Shown: positions 1 through 8,559 of the stretch, in pieces | Layout of the letters: each line of letters begins with the position of its first letter | How positions within the stretch are numbered: position 1 is the first letter of the stretch | Origin: Wenyingzhuangia sp039768865 | Lineage (GTDB): Bacteria; Bacteroidota; Bacteroidia; Flavobacteriales; Flavobacteriaceae | DNA length: 27,687 nt | NCBI RefSeq assembly: GCF_039768865.1 | Contig: NZ_JBDMZQ010000066.1 | Direction: 5' to 3' (one strand) | Made by a program: the position numbers and the translations under genes | Notes under the pieces: generated by a model | The model's database searches: none | The model's input: only the letters and a program-made list of their open reading frames with translations | Told to the model about the DNA's origin: nothing

Positions 1-201
1 AATTACTAGCTCAGAGCTTTATCATTTATTTCCTTCCTATTAGAGATCTTTAACCCCCTTTCTTATTTTTAATAAAATTAGAAAAAAAAATAAAAATACA
101 TAGAAAATCATAAATTTAAAATTAGGTATATGGAAGTTTAAATAGAAACATCGCCAAAAAGACTTAATTTAGCACTTACAACGACATCTAACGAATTTCT
201 T

Positions 202-1521
202 GTGCTAGAAAAACTAAAAACCCATTTAAACCAAAATTTCCCTTTCTTGAAGGGCAAAAAACTACTCATTGCAGCTTCTGGCGGTATCGATAGTATGGTT
301 TTGATTGAACTGTTCCATCAATTAAAATTTGACTTTGGTGTGGCCCATTGTAATTTTCAACTGAGAGGAAAAGAAAGTGATTTAGATGAGAAATTTACCG
401 AGAAAATCACTAAAGATTATCAATGTCAGTTCCATAGTATTCGTTTCCTGACACACGATTATTGCAAAAAAAACAAGGTAAATACTCAAATTGGTGCCAG
501 AGCGCTAAGGTATGGTTGGTTTCAAGAAACAAAAGAAGAATACAACTATGATTATATCTTAACTGGCCACCACCTGAACGATGTGATGGAAACTTTTTTG
601 ATCAATCTGTCTAGAGGAACAGGAATTGAAGGTTTGGCTGGAATACCTCCAATTAATAATGACATCATTAGACCGCTACTTGTGTTTTCAAGAGCTGACA
701 TTGAATCTTTCGCAAAAAACTCAAACACAAAATGGAGAGAAGATCAAAGTAATGCAGAAACCAAATATCTTAGAAACAAAATAAGACATCATATCACCCC
801 TGAACTTTACAAGTTACACCCAAACTTTGAATCAAATTTCTTAAACACCCTTGTCAAAATTCATGAAAGCAAAGATTTTATCAAACAAAAGATAACAGCA
901 CTACAAAAAAATCTATTCAAGACTAATGAAAAAGATTTTACCATTGATAAAACTTTAGTCAAAAGCTTATCTGACTATGAAATTTACGAGGTTTTTAAAC
1001 CTTTTGGTTTTACCTCGCCTCATGAAATCAACAAACTGATTTCAACACAAACAGGAAAACAAATTCACTCCTCAACGCACACACTATTGAACAACAGAGA
1101 GGTTTTGATTTTATCTTTAATTAACCATGAGATTGATATCAAAAACAAATACACCATAAAAAACTTAGAAGACACAAGTCATTTACCTATTTCATTGCAT
1201 TTCACTGAGTCCGCTCGAGAAATCAACAAAAATTGTGTGGCTATAGATATAAACAAAATAAGACTCCCCTTAACGGTTAGAAAAAGAAAGGATGGTGATT
1301 ATTTCTATCCTACCGGAATGAAAGGTAAAAAGAAAATAAGTAAGTTTTTTAAAGATGAAAAACACTCTTTAAGAGACAAAGAAAAGGCATGGTTACTTTG
1401 TAGTCAAAAAGAAGAAGTAATTTGGATTATTGGACAAAGAGCAGACAGAAAACTAACAGAAACATCCAAGAAAGAAAACTTAGTCTTTGCTTACCTCAAC
1501 GCACCTTTACCAAAAGGATAG
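202..1521 (+). CDS. tilS: tRNA(Ile)-lysidine synthase TilS
   Basis: TilS uses ATP and lysine to convert the wobble C34 of the CAU-anticodon tRNA-Ile to lysidine, so that it reads AUA; it is a cytoplasmic and normally essential enzyme. The N-terminal PP-loop ATP-pyrophosphatase motif SGGIDS is at residues 26-31, and HCNFQLRGKES and TGHHLNDVMETFL follow as usual for the family. A TilS C-terminal domain is present (around residues 350-425, with RKRKDGDYFYPTGMKGKKK). The 439-residue length is normal. The start is GTG: there is no in-frame ATG between the upstream stop at 142 and the P-loop, and the next Met (residue 32) would cut the catalytic motif. The gene lies 104 nt before ppc on the same strand with no clear terminator between. 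Confidence 0.95.
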   Translation: MLEKLKTHLNQNFPFLKGKKLLIAASGGIDSMVLIELFHQLKFDFGVAHCNFQLRGKESDLDEKFTEKITKDYQCQFHSIRFLTHDYCKKNKVNTQIGARALRYGWFQETKEEYNYDYILTGHHLNDVMETFLINLSRGTGIEGLAGIPPINNDIIRPLLVFSRADIESFAKNSNTKWREDQSNAETKYLRNKIRHHITPELYKLHPNFESNFLNTLVKIHESKDFIKQKITALQKNLFKTNEKDFTIDKTLVKSLSDYEIYEVFKPFGFTSPHEINKLISTQTGKQIHSSTHTLLNNREVLILSLINHEIDIKNKYTIKNLEDTSHLPISLHFTESAREINKNCVAIDINKIRLPLTVRKRKDGDYFYPTGMKGKKKISKFFKDEKHSLRDKEKAWLLCSQKEEVIWIIGQRADRKLTETSKKENLVFAYLNAPLPKG

Positions 1522-1625
1522 ATTTGTTAACCTTAAAACTATTTTTTTAAAAATGTATTTTTTTTCGGTTTTTTTCTAAAATCCTCTACCATGTTGTATC
1601 TTGCAACAAATTAATAATAACAAGT

Positions 1626-4220
1626 ATGTCTAAACAAACCAAATTATCAAGATTTAACGATAACGTTTTATCTAAATACCAGGTTTATAACAGTGTTTTT
1701 GCTACCCTACCCTTTGATGATGTAGAACAGACAGGAACGCTTTTGCCTTTGTTCAATGAGAGCTGTATAGAAGGTTTTAAAAATGGGAAAACCCCTACGG
1801 AAATTGTAGATGAATTCTTCACTAAATATAAATCTGATTCTACAGAAGAAGACAAAATCACTTTCCTTTTTAAATTTATCCAATATATTGAAAGACAAGT
1901 TGTATTATTTGACGCCATAGAAGACGCTGCCTTCCCTGTTGTAAATAATATGTCGGGAGTAGGAACCTTGAGAAACATCAAAGAAGAAGCAAGTGCTAAG
2001 CGAGTGAGAAACGAACTAAAGCATTACTTAGAAGAATTCAAAACTAGACTGGTTTTAACCGCTCACCCAACACAATTTTACCCGGGTACAGTACTGACCA
2101 TTTTAACAGATTTACAAGAAGCTATAAAAACAGACGATCTAAGTCTAATTAAAAAGCTACTTGCCCAATTGGGAAGAACTACGTTTTTTGCTGACAAAAA
2201 ACCAACTCCGTATGACGAAGCAATAAGCTTGATTTGGTATTTAGAAAATGTATTTTACCACTCTATGAGTAAAATATACGACTATATTCACTATCATCTT
2301 TTCGAGGGAGAAGAAATTAAAAATGAAATCATAAACTTAGGTTTTTGGCCTTGTGGAGATAGAGATGGAAACCCATTTGTTACAACTGAAACAACATTAA
2401 GAGTTGCTAGAAAACTGAGACAATCGATTCTGAAGAATTACTTCAGAGATATACGCCAATTAAAGCGCAGACTTACTTTCCCTGGTATTTTTGAAATCAT
2501 GAATGAAATAGAAGCTAATCTTTATGACAGTTGTATAACCGAAGACTCTACCATTAGGATTTCTGTCCAATCACTGATCAGCAAAATGACTGACATCAAG
2601 CTGACCCTTAAAGAAGAGTATAGCAGTCTGTTTGTTGAAGAGGTAGACAGCTTTATCAACAAAGTCAAATTATTTGGCTTTCATTTTGCGACTATGGATA
2701 TTCGTCAAGATAGCCGCGTACATCATGACGTCTTTACGGGTATTGTAAAAGAGCTCCAAGAAAAAGGAAATACAATTTTCCCAAATAATTACTTAGAATT
2801 AACACCAGAAGAGCAAATCCAAGTTTTAGCAAAAGTTAAGGGAGATGTAAATCCAAATCAATTTTCTGAAGAAATGGTAGTTAGGACATTAAGTTCTATG
2901 AGAGCCATCGGAACTATCCAAAAAGAAAATGGTGTAAGAGGAGCTAATAGATATATCATTAGTAATAACCAAACAGCTCTTAATGTGATGGAGACTTTCG
3001 CCATGCTAAACATTTCAGGTTTTGATGAAGGATTACATGTAGATGTAGCACCATTATTTGAAACTGTGGATGATTTAGCAATTGCCCCTCAAGTTATGAG
3101 AGAATTGTACTCAATACCAGAATACAGAGAACATATCACCCTGAGAGGAAACAAGCAGAACATCATGTTAGGTTTCTCGGACGGAACTAAAGATGGAGGT
3201 TACTTGATGGCCAATTGGGGTATTTACAAAGCCAAAGAAGAACTAACTAAAGTATCCAGAGAGTTTGGGATTAAGGTTATTTTCTTTGACGGACGTGGAG
3301 GACCTCCGGCACGAGGTGGAGGGAAGACTTCTAAATTCTATGCATCACTAGGAGAAAACATTGAGCATAAAGAAATCCAGTTGACTATACAAGGCCAAAC
3401 CATTAGCTCTAATTTTGGAAACCTTGATTCTTCTCAATACAATATTGAACAAATGTTAGGAGCAGGAATAACAAACAAGATTTTTAACGATCCTATGAAT
3501 GCTTCTCTGACAGAAGAACAAAAAGAACTGATGGAAAGTTTAGCTGAAATAAGTTTTGCCACTTATTCAAACTTTAAAAATCACGAAATGTTTGTTCCTT
3601 ATCTTGAGAGAATGAGTACCCTAAAGTACTATGGAAAAGCAAATATTGGATCTAGACCATCAAAACGCGGAAAAGCTAGCGGTTTAAACTTTGGTGATTT
3701 AAGAGCAATACCTTTCGTTGGATCTTGGTCACAATTGAAACAAAACGTACCTGGATTCTATGGAGTGGGTACCGCTTTTAAGAAATATAAAGACGCTGGT
3801 GAATTTGATAAAATTCAAGATTTGTACAACAACTCAAACTTCTTTAAAACATTATTGGAGAACAGTGTAATGTCTATGGAAAAATCAAACTTTGCTTTGA
3901 CCAACTACATGGCAAAAGACGAAGAATTTGGTGCTTTCTGGAACATCATACACGATGAATATTTACTAACTAAAGAATTACTACTAGAATTAGCAGGACA
4001 CAAAGAGTTGATGCAAAACTTCCCTGATGGGAAAGCCTCTATTGCAGTACGTGACTCTATCGTATTACCGCTTTTAACAATTCAACAATACGCTTTAAGA
4101 GAAGTACAGTTGATGAATAAGCCAGGTGCCAATCCAGACCAAAAGAGACTAGAAACATTTGAGAAAATTGTAACTAGATCCTTATTTGGAAACACCAATG
4201 CAAGTAGAAACTCTGCTTAA
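1626..4220 (+). CDS. ppc: Phosphoenolpyruvate carboxylase
   Basis: It carboxylates phosphoenolpyruvate with bicarbonate to oxaloacetate, refilling the TCA cycle. The catalytic-His motif TAHPT is at residues 145-149. Also visible are GFWPCGDRDGNPFVT, IMLGFSDGTKDGGYL, the Gly-rich loop FFDGRGGPPARGGG and NIGSRPSKRGKASG. The 864-residue length is near the usual 870-900. The sequence is divergent from the E. coli type: the loop His of FHGRGG is Asp here, and the C-terminus ends RNSA where most family members end (Q/R)NTG. From memory the same ending occurs in other flavobacterial homologues, so it looks lineage-specific rather than damaged. It is followed by a strong bidirectional terminator. Confidence 0.96.
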   Translation: MSKQTKLSRFNDNVLSKYQVYNSVFATLPFDDVEQTGTLLPLFNESCIEGFKNGKTPTEIVDEFFTKYKSDSTEEDKITFLFKFIQYIERQVVLFDAIEDAAFPVVNNMSGVGTLRNIKEEASAKRVRNELKHYLEEFKTRLVLTAHPTQFYPGTVLTILTDLQEAIKTDDLSLIKKLLAQLGRTTFFADKKPTPYDEAISLIWYLENVFYHSMSKIYDYIHYHLFEGEEIKNEIINLGFWPCGDRDGNPFVTTETTLRVARKLRQSILKNYFRDIRQLKRRLTFPGIFEIMNEIEANLYDSCITEDSTIRISVQSLISKMTDIKLTLKEEYSSLFVEEVDSFINKVKLFGFHFATMDIRQDSRVHHDVFTGIVKELQEKGNTIFPNNYLELTPEEQIQVLAKVKGDVNPNQFSEEMVVRTLSSMRAIGTIQKENGVRGANRYIISNNQTALNVMETFAMLNISGFDEGLHVDVAPLFETVDDLAIAPQVMRELYSIPEYREHITLRGNKQNIMLGFSDGTKDGGYLMANWGIYKAKEELTKVSREFGIKVIFFDGRGGPPARGGGKTSKFYASLGENIEHKEIQLTIQGQTISSNFGNLDSSQYNIEQMLGAGITNKIFNDPMNASLTEEQKELMESLAEISFATYSNFKNHEMFVPYLERMSTLKYYGKANIGSRPSKRGKASGLNFGDLRAIPFVGSWSQLKQNVPGFYGVGTAFKKYKDAGEFDKIQDLYNNSNFFKTLLENSVMSMEKSNFALTNYMAKDEEFGAFWNIIHDEYLLTKELLLELAGHKELMQNFPDGKASIAVRDSIVLPLLTIQQYALREVQLMNKPGANPDQKRLETFEKIVTRSLFGNTNASRNSA

Positions 4221-4242
4221 AAAAAGTCTACAAAACAAAAAA

Positions 4243-4270
4243 TAGCCGTTTCAAAAATTTGAAACGGCTA
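4243..4270. terminator. Bidirectional rho-independent terminator between ppc and the amidotransferase gene
   Basis: A perfect 13-bp inverted repeat (TAGCCGTTTCAAA / TTTGAAACGGCTA) with a 2-nt centre is flanked by an A run on the left and a T run on the right, so both strands give a stem followed by U. It lies 22 nt after the ppc stop and 35 nt after the stop of the convergent gene. Confidence 0.9.
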
Positions 4271-4305
4271 TTTTTTTCTTAATATATCGTTAAGCTCTTG
4301 AATTT

Positions 4306-6180
4306 TTAATAGGCTCTTTTGTTATTTCCTTCGTAGAAATTAATAAAGGCTTCATTAACTACGCGTTTCCCTCCATCTGTTGGATAATCACCAGTAAAAT
4401 ACCAATCTCCTTTATGGTCTGGACACGCAGCATGTAATCCTTCTATCTTTTGAAATATAATTTCTACTTCTGCATTGATCTGAGGTGTTTTTAGCATCTC
4501 TGAAATTTTTGCAGAAATTTGCTCTGGCGTAAAAGGCTTATAAATTTCTTTAACAAAATTGAAAATACCTGCATCTTCTTTACCTCGTTGATTCAAACAT
4601 TTATTGTAAACATCTGTCACTACTTGATACTGACCCGTTTCTTTTAACAACTCTACAGCTGCTCTAAAAGCAATGAAATCTCCTAATTTAGCCATGTCAA
4701 TCCCATAACAATCAGGATAACGAATTTGGGGAGCAGAGGAAACTACTATGATTTTCTTGGGTTGCGTCCTATCTAAAATCTTAATAATGCTCTTTTTTAA
4801 GGTTGTCCCTCTTACAATACTGTCGTCAATAATAACAATATGATCATCTTTTTTAACAACTCCATAAGTCACATCGTAAACATGAGCCACCAAATCATCA
4901 CGACTATCGTCTGAAGTAATAAAGGTTCTTAATTTAGCATCCTTGATGGCCAATTTATCAAAACGTGGCCTTACTGACAAAATATCACTGACCTCTTGAG
5001 CGCTTAATTTTTTACCTCCAGATAATATTTTTTCTGTTTTTTGAGTATTTAGAAAATCTTCCGCAGCTTCACACATTCCATAATAAGAAGTTTCTGCGGT
5101 ATTTGGAATATATGAAAACACTGTGTTTTCAATATCTCCTTTAATACTTTCTACAATTTGTGGAAAAAGTCGAATTCCTAAATCTTTTCGTTCTTTATAA
5201 ATATCAGCGTCTCCGCCTCGTGAGAAATAAATACGTTCAAATGAACAAGCTTTTTTCTCTTTGGGCTCTAATACTTTGTCTATAATTACTTTGCCATTTT
5301 TTTTAGCTACGATAGCATGCCCGGGCTCCAACTCCTTCACCTCTTCAATCGATACATTGAATGCTGTTTGTATAACTGGTCGCTCTGAAGCAACTACCAA
5401 CACCTCATCATCTTTATAATAAAAAGCAGGACGGATCCCAGAAGGATCTCTCATCACAAAGGCATCTCCATGACCCAATAAACCAGATAAGGCATATCCT
5501 CCATCAAAGCTACGGGTTGCTTTTTTAAGAATTTTTATAATATCTACTTTTTCAGCAATAACAGGCGAAGCCTCCTTTTTGGTATACTCCTCTTTTATTT
5601 CTTGATAAAGAGATTCAACTTGGTCATCTAAGAAATGACCAATCTTTTCCATTACCGTTACTGTGTCAGTACTTTCTTTTGGATGTTGACCTAACTCAAT
5701 CAACTCATCTAGGAGTTGCTTCGAATTAGTCATATTGAAATTTCCTGCTACAATTAAATTCTTATGTCTCCAATTACTTTGACGTAAGAAAGGGTGTACG
5801 TTTTCAATAGAGTTTCCTCCAAACGTACCATATCTAGTATGTCCTAAAAACAAATTACCAATAAATGGAGTGTTTTTTTCTAGCCAAGCTACATCATCTT
5901 TTTTGTCTGGATTTGCATCAACAGTATCGCTAATGCGCTCATTAATTTTTTTAAAAATATGCTGAATAGGTTGTTGCTTGTTAGAACGTATTCTACTTAT
6001 GTATCTGCTTCCCGGATTCACATTAAACTTAATACTTGCAAAACCCGCTCCATCTTGACCACGATTGTGTTGCTTTTCCATTAATAGATACATCTTATTT
6101 ACACCATAAAAAGCTGTACCATATTTTTCTTTATAATACTCTAAAGGTTTAAGCAACCTTACCATCGCAATACCACACAT
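4306..6180 (-). CDS. Divergent long amidophosphoribosyltransferase (PurF-like)
   Basis: PurF-type enzymes transfer glutamine ammonia to PRPP to form phosphoribosylamine, the first step of purine synthesis. The class II glutaminase nucleophile is Cys2 (MCGIAMV). QHNRGQDGAG (residues 37-46) and GHTRYGT (113-119) match the glutaminase domain. The PRPP-binding loop is HIVIIDDSIVRGTT (447-460), followed by SSAPQIRYPDCYGIDM. At 624 residues it is over 100 longer than a typical PurF (about 470-510). Extra segments lie in the glutaminase half (about 50-105 and 185-220), before the PRPP loop and at the C-terminus, and the canonical VPDSG segment reads IPNTAETSYYGM. It could be a second PurF with altered substrate or regulation. 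It sits 59 nt downstream of a PfkB kinase on the same strand, with its own possible -7 box. Confidence 0.85.
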   Translation of the reverse strand: MCGIAMVRLLKPLEYYKEKYGTAFYGVNKMYLLMEKQHNRGQDGAGFASIKFNVNPGSRYISRIRSNKQQPIQHIFKKINERISDTVDANPDKKDDVAWLEKNTPFIGNLFLGHTRYGTFGGNSIENVHPFLRQSNWRHKNLIVAGNFNMTNSKQLLDELIELGQHPKESTDTVTVMEKIGHFLDDQVESLYQEIKEEYTKKEASPVIAEKVDIIKILKKATRSFDGGYALSGLLGHGDAFVMRDPSGIRPAFYYKDDEVLVVASERPVIQTAFNVSIEEVKELEPGHAIVAKKNGKVIIDKVLEPKEKKACSFERIYFSRGGDADIYKERKDLGIRLFPQIVESIKGDIENTVFSYIPNTAETSYYGMCEAAEDFLNTQKTEKILSGGKKLSAQEVSDILSVRPRFDKLAIKDAKLRTFITSDDSRDDLVAHVYDVTYGVVKKDDHIVIIDDSIVRGTTLKKSIIKILDRTQPKKIIVVSSAPQIRYPDCYGIDMAKLGDFIAFRAAVELLKETGQYQVVTDVYNKCLNQRGKEDAGIFNFVKEIYKPFTPEQISAKISEMLKTPQINAEVEIIFQKIEGLHAACPDHKGDWYFTGDYPTDGGKRVVNEAFINFYEGNNKRAY

Positions 6181-6204
6181 ATTGTATCTTTTATTGATTT
6201 TGTT

Positions 6205-6219
6205 CTACACCCAGTGTAG
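6205..6219. promoter_or_regulatory. Small inverted repeat in the leader of the amidotransferase gene
   Basis: A perfect 6-bp inverted repeat CTACAC-cca-GTGTAG lies between the kinase stop and the amidotransferase start, about 25 nt upstream of its ATG. No U tract follows it on either strand, so it does not look like a terminator. It could be an operator or a leader hairpin; chance is possible at this length. Confidence 0.3.
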
Positions 6220-6234
6220 CACTTTAATTCTTTA

Positions 6235-6242
6235 CAAAATTA
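6235..6242 (-). promoter_or_regulatory. Possible flavobacterial -7 box (TAATTTTG) for the amidotransferase gene
   Basis: Read on the minus strand this is an exact TAnnTTTG. It overlaps the stop codon of the upstream kinase gene and would give a leader of about 50 nt. No TTG -33 element is seen at the right spacing, so the gene may instead be read from the kinase promoter. Confidence 0.35.
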
Positions 6243-7160
6243 CAAAGAAAATTTCGTTAACTCTTTAAATTTCTCTAAACGCTCTTCAACTTCTTCGTAA
6301 GAAACTTCTGCTATACGTTTTACTCCAAATTCTTCCACAGTAAAAGAAGCTAAATTAGACCCCCAAATCACTGCATTTTTTATTTTTTCAAATGTTATTT
6401 CATCTTGTTGGGCTAAATAACCTGTAAACCCACCTGCAAATGTATCTCCTGCACCAGTTGGATCAAAAACATCTGCCAAAGGCAATGCTGGAGCAAAAAA
6501 CATATTGTCTTTGTGAAACAACAAAGCACCATGCTCTCCTTTTTTTATAACAACATACTCTGGACCTAACTCATGAATGACAGCCGCTGCTTTTACCAAA
6601 GAATACTCCCCACTCAATTGCTGTGCTTCTTCATCGTTTATGGTAATAACATCTACTTTCTTTAATAACATCTTAAGATCATCTAAAGCAATATCCATCC
6701 AAAAATCCATGGTATCAAGAACTACCATTTTGGGTTTGTTAAGCATTTGCTCTAACCCTGCATGTTGGACTAAAGGATGTAAGTTCCCCAGCATGACAAT
6801 CTCTGAATCTCTATATTTTTCTGGAACAACAGGATTAAAATGCTCTAATACATTTAATTCCGTAATAAGGGTATCTCTTTTATTCATGTTATCATGATAC
6901 TTACCACTCCAAAAAAATGTTTTCCCATCTTTCACAATCTCAATTCCTGTGGTATCGATATTTTTATGATGAAGAATATCAAAATACTCCTGTGGAAAAT
7001 CCTCACCTACAACAGAAACTAGACCTGTGTCAACATTCTTAAAATTACTTGCAGACAATCCTATATAGGTCCCTGCGCCTCCTAAAATTTTGGGTGTTTT
7101 CCCGAAAGGAGTTTCAATAGCATCAAAAGCTACTGTACCAATCACCAATAATTTACTCAT
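6240..7160 (-). CDS. PfkB-family sugar/nucleoside kinase
   Basis: A member of the ribokinase/PfkB family, which phosphorylates sugars or nucleosides with ATP. The family's C-terminal signature DPTGAGDTFAGG is at residues 233-244, with the catalytic Asp at 239. The N-terminal glycine pair GGAGTYIGLSASNF (27-40) binds substrate, and INDEEAQQL (174-182) is typical. The 306-residue length is normal. Substrate cannot be assigned: the context beside a PRPP-dependent amidotransferase suggests ribose, ribose phosphate or a nucleoside. It is transcribed toward the amidotransferase gene and away from sufE. The divergent 101-nt gap holds only a weak minus-strand box (TAGGTTTA at 7180-7187). Confidence 0.9.
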   Translation of the reverse strand: MSKLLVIGTVAFDAIETPFGKTPKILGGAGTYIGLSASNFKNVDTGLVSVVGEDFPQEYFDILHHKNIDTTGIEIVKDGKTFFWSGKYHDNMNKRDTLITELNVLEHFNPVVPEKYRDSEIVMLGNLHPLVQHAGLEQMLNKPKMVVLDTMDFWMDIALDDLKMLLKKVDVITINDEEAQQLSGEYSLVKAAAVIHELGPEYVVIKKGEHGALLFHKDNMFFAPALPLADVFDPTGAGDTFAGGFTGYLAQQDEITFEKIKNAVIWGSNLASFTVEEFGVKRIAEVSYEEVEERLEKFKELTKFSL

Positions 7161-7206
7161 TCTTATTTTTTCAATATTGTAAACCTAGAATCAATTCTAA
7201 TTCCTA

Positions 7207-7237
7207 TTGTATCCTAGCTTTTTACTCAGTATCTTTG
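7207..7237 (+). promoter_or_regulatory. Flavobacterial promoter of the sufE operon
   Basis: TTG at 7207-7209, a 20-nt spacer, then an exact -7 box TATCTTTG at 7230-7237. Both elements and the spacing fit the Bacteroidota sigma consensus (TTG-N17-23-TAnnTTTG). Transcription would start near 7242, about 20 nt before the ATG; an A-rich TTTAAAAT lies just before the start codon in place of a Shine-Dalgarno sequence. Confidence 0.7.
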
Positions 7238-7261
7238 TCGTAGCAAAAATAAGTTTAAAAT

Positions 7262-7687
7262 ATGACTATCAAAGAAATACAAGAGGAAATTGTTGATGAG
7301 TTTTCTATGTTTGATGATTGGCTTCTTCGCTATGAACACATGATAGAATTGGGAAGATCTGTACCTATAATCGATGACCAATTCAAAACAGACAACAATC
7401 TAATAAAGGGTTGTCAATCAAATGTATGGTTACATTCTGAACTTGTTGAAGACAAAATACATTTTTCTGCAGATAGTGATGCGATTATCACCAAAGGAAT
7501 TGTTGCGGTTTTACTTCGTGTTTTCAACTACCAATCCCCTAAAAGTATTTTAGAAGCCAATATGGATTTTATTGATGAAATTGGACTTAAAGAACACTTG
7601 TCGCCAACAAGAGCAAACGGCTTGGTATCAATGATCAAACAAATAAAACTTTATGCTTTAGGAATGCAAAGTAAATTAAACGCCTAA
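7262..7687 (+). CDS. sufE: Cysteine desulfuration protein SufE
   Basis: SufE accepts persulfide sulfur from the cysteine desulfurase SufS and passes it to the SufBCD scaffold during Fe-S cluster assembly. The acceptor Cys is Cys51 in LIKGCQSNVW (residues 48-57), the family signature. The 141-residue length is normal. It is the first gene of a three-gene operon, with 19 nt between its stop and the sufT start. No sufBCDS genes are in the window, so this operon is separated from the main suf genes here. Confidence 0.95.
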   Translation: MTIKEIQEEIVDEFSMFDDWLLRYEHMIELGRSVPIIDDQFKTDNNLIKGCQSNVWLHSELVEDKIHFSADSDAIITKGIVAVLLRVFNYQSPKSILEANMDFIDEIGLKEHLSPTRANGLVSMIKQIKLYALGMQSKLNA

Positions 7688-7706
7688 TTGCTAAAAATTA
7701 AAAAAT

Positions 7707-8027
7707 ATGGACCACAAAGAAACTGTTGAAATAGGAGATAAAATTGTAAATGTGCTAAAATCTATTTATGACCCGGAAATACCTGTAGATATTTACGAAC
7801 TAGGTTTGATCTATGATGTTTTGGTTAACGATCAAAAACAAGCCAAAATATTAATGACACTAACGTCTCCAAATTGTCCCGTAGCAGAAACAATGCCAAA
7901 AGAAGTAGAAGAAAAAGTTTGCGCGTTAGAGGAAATAGAGAGCGCTGAAGTAGAACTTACATTTGATCCTACTTGGACTCAAGACATGATGAGTGAAGAA
8001 GCTAAACTTGAATTAGGATTTCTATAA
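7707..8027 (+). CDS. sufT: SufT / MIP18-family Fe-S maturation protein (DUF59)
   Basis: A single DUF59 (MIP18) domain protein of 106 residues. SufT-type proteins help mature or deliver Fe-S clusters. The family motif DPEIPVDIYELGLIYD is at residues 22-37 and the conserved Cys is Cys57 in TSPNCPVAE (53-61); FDPTWTQDMM (86-95) is also typical. It lies between sufE and a DUF2480 gene with gaps of 19 and 9 nt, so the three are almost surely co-transcribed. Confidence 0.9.
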   Translation: MDHKETVEIGDKIVNVLKSIYDPEIPVDIYELGLIYDVLVNDQKQAKILMTLTSPNCPVAETMPKEVEEKVCALEEIESAEVELTFDPTWTQDMMSEEAKLELGFL

Positions 8028-8036
8028 TCTGTTCCA

Positions 8037-8549
8037 ATGGACAAAATTGTAAATAGAGTTGCCAATAGTAATCTAAAAAACATTGATCTCGAGGATTTTT
8101 ATCTTTCAGGAGAACGTCTCCTTTTTGATATAAAAGATTGGCTATACCAAGGTATTATTTTAAAAGAAAATGATTTTAGAGAAAAAGTGAATGCATACAA
8201 CTGGTCATCTCTAGAAGGCAAATATATCGCATTCTGTTGTACAACGGAAGCCATCATTCCTTCCTGGGCCTATCTTTTACTCACAACTAAAGCTAGTCCA
8301 TATGCCAAAAAATGTATTGTTGGAAACTTAAATCTTTTAGAAACTGTCTTGTACACTGAAATCATTACAGAATTTGATACCAAATCCTTTGAAAACAAGC
8401 CCGTAATCATCAAAGGCTGTGCTCACAAACCAATACCAGAATCTGCATATACACTACTGGTAAGCAAATTACTTCCAATAGCCAAAAGCATCATGTATGG
8501 TGAGGCATGCTCAACTGTTCCGTTATACAAAAAAACAGAAACAACCTAA
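8037..8549 (+). CDS. DUF2480 family protein, probable Fe-S assembly accessory factor
   Basis: A 170-residue soluble protein that I recognise as the Bacteroidota-restricted DUF2480 family, whose function is not known. It has no signal peptide or membrane segment. Cysteines are at 67, 68, 93, 128 and 158; those in AFCCTTEAIIPSWAYLL (66-82), IIKGCAHKPIPE (124-135) and GEACSTVPLYKK (155-166) lie in the most motif-like parts and could bind metal or a cluster. It starts 9 nt after sufT, so it belongs to the sufE-sufT operon; a Fe-S role is inferred from that context alone. Its end faces hflX with only 10 nt between. Confidence 0.8.
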   Translation: MDKIVNRVANSNLKNIDLEDFYLSGERLLFDIKDWLYQGIILKENDFREKVNAYNWSSLEGKYIAFCCTTEAIIPSWAYLLLTTKASPYAKKCIVGNLNLLETVLYTEIITEFDTKSFENKPVIIKGCAHKPIPESAYTLLVSKLLPIAKSIMYGEACSTVPLYKKTETT

Positions 8550-8559
8550 GCTTGTAAGA

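Noticed and set aside
1..201. Upstream end of the window as a possible gene end or tRNA
   Set aside because: No open frame, cloverleaf or clear promoter is visible. It is simply A+T-rich DNA before tilS.
1518..1530. ATAGATTTGTTAA at the stop codons of both tilS and the GT9 gene, containing TAGATTTG (a -7 box match)
   Set aside because: No -33 TTG at proper spacing in either place, and the downstream genes are far away or have a closer box. Probably coincidence.
6577..6897. Open frame of 106 codons on the plus strand inside the PfkB kinase gene
   Set aside because: It is fully antisense to a conserved gene, has no family features and no promoter. The same applies to other antisense frames over ppc, leuB, hflX, gmk and yicC.
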